From the NCBI RefSeq assembly GCF_029962835.1, contig NC_080588.1, positions 28,815,501-28,879,500 of the forward strand: 64,000 nt of DNA, read 5' to 3'. The notes under the pieces are model-generated. The model ran no database searches, was not told the origin of the DNA, and saw only the letters and a program-made list of their open reading frames with translations. Position numbers and translations under genes: made by a program. This DNA comes from Magnolia sinica (lineage: Eukaryota; Streptophyta; Magnoliopsida; Magnoliales; Magnoliaceae). Of this stretch, positions 57,025-64,000 are shown piece after piece. Position 1 is the stretch's first letter. Every line of letters begins with the position of its first letter.

Positions 57025-58239
57025 TCCTTAAACCCTAGCTCTCTTTTCCATACGAATTTTCTCTAACCCTAGCTTGGAAAGAGAGTGGAAAAGAGAGAGA
57101 TAGTGAGAGAGAAGTTGGTGAATCATCTTGGATTCTTTCTTGTTCTTCTTCATCTTTGAACCTTCACTTTAAATCGTTATTCTGACGGTTCTGAGTTCAT
57201 CTTGGGATAAGTTAACCTAACCTTAATCTGTGTTGGAGCTTAGAATAGTCTTGGTGTTGTTGTATCTCATTTCTATTCTTGCTTTAGGGTATTCCATCGC
57301 CGTTGACGAAGACAACTCGTCTAAATCAGTTCGGTGTTTCTTTCCTTGCTTAAGGTGCGGACTTTAAGTGTATAGGTTATGGTTTTTAAGGCTTTCAATG
57401 CCAGTTAATGATTTATTCTTGTTATGGATGAGATTTCACATACCAAATGTTGTGTTTACGTTGCTTTCCTGATATGTATGCGTTATATTGAGATTTGTGT
57501 ATTCTATGTGTATTTATAAAGTACCGTATACGTATAAAATATGCACTTGTGTTTGCCATGATTATTTGTCATATATGTATGCTAGATGTATGTGCGACAA
57601 CTCCTTGGTAAAAGGAATTGTCCAAAGGTGTGTATTGCAATATACGTCATGTATGTTGTTCCATGTATGCTAAGTGTTTGTAGAAATGCATGAATGATCT
57701 AAAGTGTAACTTATTACACTAATTACGGGCGTTGAGAAGTGATTCTCAACACTCCTATTGATGTGCATGATTTCCTTCTTGCTAGTTACATTCCATGTTA
57801 TTTAAATTCAAGCATTACATATGCTTACATTTATGTTAAGTTGATATTTCTCAAGTGCTTGTACCATGATTTGAGTTGTTGTTCCATGACTGTTCTACAT
57901 TCAATTCATATATCTGTTGTAGTGTAATGTGTTTGAGACTATGCATTAGTCCAGGAAATCGGTAATCTGCTTCATGATTGTGGCTGAGGTTGCTTTCACC
58001 ACGTAGGACGTATTAGACGAACCCGAGTCATATTAGAGTTATCGGCAGTGGTCTAGCCACGCGGAGTGTTTACGCATTCTATGTCGCTCAATTCAACGTG
58101 CGCTCGTGCTAGTCGAGTTCGTCAAGTAACCTGATTGTCCAATGTATGTTCACCATGTATGGACGCTACTGTTTGAATCTAGGGTACCGAACTTACCAGT
58201 GAAATCCTATTAACCATGGTACTTGATCCGCTAAGACTC

Positions 58240-58520
58240 ATGAGCTGGACATGGTGGTATGGGACACCGTGGTCGAGCTATCAGCCTACGCTGGGGTGAC
58301 GAGCCTCCCCATAGTAACCAGTGAGCAACTAAACTCGTGAGCCGATTATGGTGGTATGAGACACTATATTCGTGCTGTCGGCCTACATTGATTGGTGACG
58401 AGCCCTTTGTAGTGACCTCGAGCATGCTTGGATACCGCATTGAGGTGACGAGCCTTAGTGTAGTAGCGAAGGTATGAAAGGCGTGCATTGATTGGTGACG
58501 AGCCCTTTGCTACGACCTGA
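58240..58520 (+). repeat. Tandem GGTGACGAGCC units in LTR-B
   Basis: Four diverged units sharing GGTGACGAGCC; the first two (about 98 and 95 bp) also share GAxCxxxxATGGTGGTATG and TCxGCCTAC. Orthologous to 45320-45570 on the minus strand, but with a different unit arrangement. Confidence 0.65.
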
Positions 58521-59380
58521 AACTATATGATCGTATGAGACGACTAGGATTGACGACCCTAGAATGGATCACTGTTTGGATGGTGATATGAGGAAGGTAT
58601 CTTAGCTTCCCAATCCTGCTGTATGAAAAGGACTAATAACAACTTGGTAATCATATCCATGCACCACATTTGCATGTGCTTTGTAGATGTGGCACACTTT
58701 GAGGTGATGTCATGCGTAACGTAAGATGAAGACGCTGAGGGTGTACGCGTGAGGGCACGTATCATATTGCATACATCCTTGCATTAACAAGAGTACTTAG
58801 GATTTATTTAATTGTTCTGCTTTATCATTACTGTTTGATTGAACTGATAACATGTAAACTAGTGCCTTATTGTTCCATCGAGTTGATCACTCACTCCCAC
58901 GTTTCTGGGGCGGTGTTAAACACCCACCAGACTCTGTCTTAGGTTCTGATGTTGCAGATGTTGATGCGACTTCTGAGGCAGAGCAGGAGATGGATGATGA
59001 TGAGACTGCTTTCTCTTATATGCAGTTTTCAGACGGGTTCTAGCGAGCCTTGGTCTGATGCGCGGGATGCCGGGATTATTTTTGAGAATTTAAATGATGT
59101 AACTTGATACTTATAATTTTGTTAAGTAACACTTTCATACGACCTGGTTTGTATATGTACTTCAGGGATTTACACTTGTACACATATAATTTTCTATAAG
59201 TCTTCCGCTTGCTTTATTCACTTATCCCTGAATCATATCTGTGTTTTGGCTTAATTTATTCCATGTTTTATGCACTAATATAGCCAACATACACCCATCA
59301 TTAAATATGTTGCATAAGTGATGTTTTGGAACTTGGGAGCTGAGTTATGCTCGACCCCCGAATTTCAGGGCGTTACAAGT

Positions 59381-59392
59381 TGGTATCAGAGC
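59381..59392 (+). other. LTR-B primer-binding site, initiator tRNA-Met type
   Basis: TGGTATCAGAGC three bases after the LTR end. It marks 56283-59377 as a 5' LTR and gives the element's orientation. Confidence 0.88.
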
Positions 59393-60268
59393 ATGATCTG
59401 GATTAAACCAGACCTGGGTTATGGTCACACACCGCATGTTGTCGCCACTTTAGTGGATTTGGGTGCAGGTCTATCAAAGATTTTGTGTTTGTGCTCCGTA
59501 GTTTCTATCGGCGAAAGTTTCCTGAAAACCTTCGCCGAGATCGAGTCTGTACTCTTACCTGATCACACACAGCGACCCGAAACCTTTCTTATACCATCTA
59601 TTAATGAGTTTAGATGGTCTATCTTCCCTTTTTAACCCTTAAACCTTCAAGAAATCTCTATTTTAATTAGATTTCTGCTAGAATGGCCCGATAGGCGTCA
59701 AATCATGCAAGGGGCCGATCGGGGCATTTCCTGTGGGGCCCAGGGGGGAACTACATGTTTTGGACCATGGGGAACCAGGAGGACCTCGCCAAAACGGCGA
59801 GGCATCGCCGGAAGGTCCAGAGACCGGCGATGCTATAGCCGGTGCAGCGAGGGCTCGCCGGCCAGCGGGTTAGGCCGGGTGGGCCGGTGCGGGCCGACGC
59901 ATTCTAGGCCTAGTGTGGCCCACCCCTCCACGATTTTCACTTTAAAGCCCTTCCTTTCACCTACTTCCTTCACAAATACCCCTCCCAAGCTCTCCCTTTC
60001 TTGAAAATCTTCTCCAAATCCTTCCAAATCTCTCCCAAATCTTCTTCTTCTTCCATTTTTCGTGCAAACCCATCACCCCATTTCAAAATCTTCCCTCTCA
60101 TTGCTGATTTTCCTTTCTTTCCTTCTCATTTGAGCTCTTACATTTCCTTTTTGGCTCTCAAGTGTGTGGAAGCTTCACCATCTTCCTATTTCTCTCTTTC
60201 GCTCATTTCTCATGGCCCTCTTTGAGATTGTGACTGCCATCTTTTCCATTTCTTCCCTTCTTTTCTTG
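59393..60268 (+). other. Untranslated leader of the LTR-B element
   Basis: No sustained ORF with recognisable domains. 59765-59880 is GC-rich with repeated CGCCGG/GGCGAG words that could fold. 59930-60170 is a pyrimidine-rich stretch (TCTTCTTCTTCCA, TCTCCC). Confidence 0.6.
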
Positions 60269-61500
60269 ATGGGGAAGAAGAGTGCGCCCGTGGATAAAGC
60301 CAGGCCGAGCCGCCCAACCTGTGCACGGAGGCCGAGAGGTGCCGCCGAGAGCACGTCTGCCACTCATGAATTCCAGACGAAGCGGGACCTTGATCCTCGA
60401 GCTCCCGTTAGTAGAACTTTGTTGGCGGAGTTGTCGCATGGAGCCTATGAAGGCCGTAGAGTCCTTTTTGAGGCTCATGTTGATCCGCGGCTCTTTGGTG
60501 AGTTTATGTTGTTGGAGCGCCTAGAAGGGGCTGGTTGGGGTCCTTGTTCGAAGGCGAGTATAGTGCGAATGCTAGCACTGTTCGAGCCTTTTATGCAAAT
60601 ATTCTTGATCCTTTGCTGGAGCCTTTGCAGTTCAAGATTCCTTGTGGTAGCGGTCGTGTGGGTATTATCGATGTTGCTTTGATATCCCGCCTCCTGAAAG
60701 TGCCACTTGGTGAAGTGCATGCCAGCGAGAAGAATGTGAACAGTGTGCACGAGAGGGATCGTCGCACCCGATCCTTGTGTGGTCGTCTAGTTGAATGGCA
60801 GCCGAATAGGAGTCTTTTGGCTACCTATATGACGGACGACTTCCGTTTGCTTCACCACATATTTACGTTCAATGTATATCCAAGGTGGAGCAACCACAGC
60901 GAGTGTACGCGCCTGATGGTGGATTTCATATATCAGGTGGGGCAGGAAGCGAAGTTGTGTGTGCCGACGTACGTCCTGCGCCAGATTATTCTCATCGCTC
61001 GTTCGAGTAGGAGGACCGAGTCGCTTCCATTCGGCCGCCTTATTTGCAAGCTTGCTCATGAGTTTGGCTATAGGCTTGGAGCTGAGAAGCCAGTTCCTGT
61101 TCGTCATATCAATCTGAGGACTCTTAAGCAGATGGAGATTGGTTCTGGTCGGCATGCCTCAGAGAGTGAGGCTGAGTCTGAGAGCGGTGGTGAAGAGAGT
61201 TATGCTGAAGGTGGTGCGGAGATTGAGGAAGAAGCAGAGCAGGATGAGGAAGGAGATGAGGCACAGGATTCGAGTGATAGCTCTCCTCCTGTGGCGCCAG
61301 AGTTGGGCACAGAGCAGACTGCCAGAGATGCCCGTCTTACACGGCTTGAAGAAGGGCAGGCTGTTATACGCCAGGATATTGTTGATCTTCGAGGCCTTGT
61401 TAAACATAAGTTTAAAAAGGTGACTCGAACTCTGAAGTCTATCCTGTGTTGCTTGCAGGATAAGGGTGCCCCGCCTCCATCTCCTGATTCCGACGAGTAG
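60269..61500 (+). pseudogene. Extra pre-gag ORF of the LTR-B element (plant transposon protein-like), frameshifted
   Basis: Starts at ATG 60269 (MGKKSAPVDKARPSRP), in one frame to about 60545 (RRVLFEAHVDPRLFGEFMLLE), then continues in the next frame (60535-61500; LFEGEYSANASTVRAFYANI, then LLKVPLGEVHAS, TYVLRQIILIARS, LPFGRLICKLAHEFG). One indel near 60541-60550 separates the halves. The C-terminal part is strongly acidic (EAESESGGEES...EEEAEQDEEGDE), then a likely coiled coil (ARLTRLEEGQAVIRQDI), ending SPDSDE. The fold resembles the 'putative plant transposon protein' domain (PF20167 in my memory) often carried by gypsy elements; this is recognition by motif only. Its role is unknown. It is not gag: gag follows separately at 61803. 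Confidence 0.68.
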
Positions 61501-61802
61501 CTGTCGTCGTGGTCGTCTTTTGCTTTGTTTGTTGTTTTCTTTCTGTGTGTAGCCGTTGTTAGCTTGTAGTTGGAGTGTTGTAGTTGTTGTAGTTGTTGTA
61601 GTTGCTGTGGTTGTTTGAAGTGTTAGATGTTGTTGTTCATATGCTTTCCTAGTCGTGATTCATGTATTGCTGCACTACTTGTATTGCGATGATTTTGATT
61701 AATGGAATGCATGTTGTTTGCCTTTGGAGTTGTGCTTTGTTGTTGTGTGGATGGATTATGTGACGTAGAATCTGACAGTTGCATCCTCTGTTGAATGTAG
61801 GG
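61501..61802 (+). other. Spacer between the extra ORF and gag
   Basis: Non-coding, rich in TTGTTG/TTGTAG repeats (61520-61640). It ends GTTGAATGTAG directly before the gag ATG, which looks like a splice acceptor and could allow gag expression from a spliced RNA. This is only a suggestion. Confidence 0.4.
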
Positions 61803-64000
61803 ATGCCTCCTAAGGGTTCGAAGTCTTCGGCCCGTCTCTCTTTGATTGAGTCGCTTACTGGGGTTCCTCCCTTGAGCGATAGCCAGTCAGATCCGCAGGT
61901 GGGTCCATCTCGTGCCGGTGTTGGGTCGACTCCTATGGCTCCTCCAGTCACACCCTCGGTTCCTGAGCTGAGCCGTGCGCCTTCATCTACTCCACCTGTG
62001 GATAGGTTTGAGCAGATGATGTTATTAATGCAGTAGCAGCAGATTCAGCAGCAGCAGCAGCAGGAGTTCCTCTCTTCCATGACTGGCATCTTTGCTCAGT
62101 CAGTGGGGGCTACTCCACCTGTTTCACCTATGCCTCCATCTGGGAGCGTCAGTGCCAGCGGCACTTTCGAGCGATTCCAGCGCTTACGACCTCCTACTTT
62201 TGCGGGTTCTCATAGACCTGAGGAGGCCGAGCATTGGATAGATCGCATCTCTAAGATGCTGAGACCGCTGCACTGCTCTGAGGTCGAGTAGGTTGAGCTT
62301 GCCACCTTCATGTTTGAGAAGGAGGCCAGTCTGTAGTGGGACAGTATTCTTCGCACTGTCGAGGAGGATTTTGTGTGGTCGTGGCAGGCGTTTGAGGCGC
62401 GCTTCCACGAGAAGTATTTCCCGGTTATGTACCGACATGAGAAGGAGAGTGACTTCCTTCGCCTCCGCCAGGGAGGGTAGTCGGTGACGGAGTATGAGAA
62501 CCGGTTTACTGAGTTGGGGCGGTATGTTCCTTTGATCCTGGGTGATCAGCCGATGAGGATGCAGCGTTTCTCTGAGGGATTGAGACCTGAGATCCGATCG
62601 AAGATTTACTGTGCTAGCATTTCTTCTTATGTGGAGCTGGTGAGCATGTCCTTGCGAGTAGAGCAGGACGGGGATAGAGCGTCCCACATGCGAGCACCGA
62701 TGGTTCCTAGGCCGCGACCGGACTTTCAGGGTGCACCTTTCCTCGGCAAGAGGCCGCGAGCAGATTCTCCTCCGAGGCATTCAGCGTCGCCCGCTCAGCA
62801 GATGAGAGTTGATCTTCGATGTTCCTATTGTGGGAAGACAGGGCACTCGGACCATTTTTGCTTCTCCCGTATGCGAGCTAGTGGATTTACTCCACCGCAG
62901 AGGATTAGCCGTCCGATGCCTCAGGTTATTTCTCCTCCACCTCTTCGATCAGTGCCTGCTCATCCATCCTTCTGACCTGCAGTTCCTAGCTTCAGGCCAC
63001 CTCAGCGGCCCATGGTTCCTCCACCGAATCGTCAGCAGCAGGCTCGAGTTCATGCGCTTTCAGCTGAAGCGCCTATGTCTGACTTAGTGTCGAGGTCTTT
63101 CGAGGTGACAGCACACATTGAAGGTATTCCTGTTTCTGTGTTAGTGGATACAGGGTCCACTACTTCTCTTATATCTTATGCGGCAGTTAGGCGTTTGGGT
63201 TTGAGATCTGTTCCTATGCAAGGAGTGACGCTTACTACCGTTATGGGGATTTCCTCTGCTTTGGGCAAGCATTGTATGGATTGTTTGGTCGATCTGGGAA
63301 GTGGATCGATCCGTGTTGATTTGTTAGTCGCACCGCTTTATCACTACGATGTTATTATGGGTATGGATTGGCTCACGAGGATGCGAGCTGAGATTGATTG
63401 TGAAGCTAGATCAGTGACGATCCATGGACCTGAGGGCGAGACTGTTACTTTCCCAGTTCAGTTCAGTTACCCTCTTCGTATTGATTATTATTCTTCTCTG
63501 TTGGAGAGTTCGGCCGAATCGGCGTTAGTTAGTATGCCGGTAGTTCAGGAGTTTGAAGATGTGTTTGAGTCGATTCCTGGATTACCTCCTCAGCGTGAGA
63601 TTGATTTTGCTATCGATCTTATGCCTGGTGTGGCGCCCATATCTTTACCCACCTATCGTATGCCTCCAAGTGAAATGGAGGAGTTGAGGAAGCAGATAGA
63701 TGGTTTGCTGGAATTGGGTTTTATTCGGCCTAGTGTGTCTCCTTTGGGGAGCACCTGTTTTGTTTGTGAAGAAGTGGGATGGTTCCTTGTGATTGTGTAT
63801 TGATTATCGCAGGTTGAATTTGGTAACTGTGAAGAATAAGTACCCTTTGCCCAGGATTGATGATCTGTTTGATCAGTTGAAGGGGGCACGGTACTTTTTG
63901 AATGTTGATCTGCAGTCAGGGTATCATCAGTTGCCCGTCAAGGATGGGGACGTGCAGAAGACCGCTTTCAGGACTAGCTTCGGTCATTATGAGTTCCTTG
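61803..64000 (+). pseudogene. LTR-B element gag-protease-RT polyprotein, broken, continues past the window
   Basis: One reading frame from ATG 61803 (MPPKGSKSSARLSLIESL) carries gag and protease. A (CAG)n-coded Gln run is at 62036-62066. Gag has FQRLRPPTFAGSHRPEEAEHW and YENRFTELGRYVP. A CCHC knuckle CSYCGKTGHSDHFC lies near 62818-62860. The protease has LVDTGSTTSLIS near 63145. Then comes the RT lead-in (IDLMPGVAPISLPTYRMPPS, about 63615). In-frame stops: TAG at 62034, 62289, 62334 and 62478; TGA at 62973. A 1-bp indel near 63738-63742 and a TGA near 63790 break the RT, whose sequence continues in another frame ([20 protein letters not shown]) to the edge. RT wording is closest to Tekay/Del-type chromoviruses. 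Confidence 0.85.

Larger units (their letters stand above)
56283..59377 (+). repeat. LTR-B, 5' LTR of the gypsy element running to the window end
   Basis: 3095 bp, from TGTAACGACCTTGG to TTTCAGGGCGTTACA, directly followed by a primer-binding site. TATA-like CTATTTATAG at 57015-57024, then AACCCTAGCTCTC and a GA/TC-rich leader. It contains the LTR-B repeat block at 58240-58520. It is inserted in LTR-A copy 8, whose remainder lies beyond the window if present. Confidence 0.88.

Noticed and set aside
59705..60163. ORFs in the LTR-B leader (99 and 64 codons)
   Set aside because: Composition-driven, GC-rich or pyrimidine-rich, with no domain. The extra ORF with recognisable character starts at 60269.
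62184..62780. 198-codon minus-strand ORF
   Set aside because: Antisense shadow of the gag region, whose plus-strand frame contains the CCHC knuckle and gag motifs.

Overview
This window is repeat-dominated nuclear DNA from a flowering plant with a large genome. Evidence: plant Ty3/gypsy (chromovirus-like and Tat-like), Ty1/copia, hAT, Mutator-like, Tourist-like and L1 LINE sequences, plus one plant-specific host gene with GT-AG introns. The abundant dispersed motif of the type GTGGGCCCCACCTTGATGT...CCGTCCATCC, often with GGACCACACC, is in my experience typical of magnoliids (Magnoliales/Laurales). That placement is an inference. LTR-A, LTR-B, LTR-C and R1 are labels used only here.

The one convincing intact host gene is a membrane-anchored ubiquitin-fold protein (MUB), minus strand, three exons (26515-26383, 20767-20600, 20170-20115). 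They join in phase into a 118-residue protein ending in a CaaX box (CVIL). Its 5.6-kb first intron holds a Mutator-like MITE, two L1 LINE 3' fragments in opposite orientations and an RTE/SINE-like fragment.

Layout: 1-7446, an LTR-A copy split by a second LTR-A (441-4484). 7447-9780, one end of a minus-strand Tat-like retrotransposon. 9827-15281, a Tourist-like MITE split by a complete but decayed copia element (10039-15148). 15592-19097, a TIR element (R1) split by two Mutator-like elements lying 28 bp apart. 20115-27290, MUB. 28530-31480, two decayed hAT genes. 31513-44300, inverted LTR-A copies each interrupted by forward LTR-A copies. 44420-49540, the 3' half of a minus-strand LTR-B gypsy element. 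49545-54842, a gypsy remnant with its polypurine tract and a 4.7-kb 3' LTR-A that carries a probable inserted solo LTR (LTR-C). 54843-55859, a further RNase H-integrase remnant. 55860-56282, the start of another LTR-A. 56283-64000, the 5' half of an LTR-B element with LTR, primer-binding site, an extra ORF ahead of gag, then gag-protease-RT running off the window.

No retroelement here looks coding-competent: all have in-frame stops, frameshifts or truncations. The most interesting material is the 4.7-kb LTR-A family inserting into itself, its arrays of GGCCCA boxes, the Mutator-like families built on GTAACGG palindromes with clear target duplications, the LTR-B element with an extra pre-gag ORF, and its CAG-to-TAG pattern of nonsense mutations.
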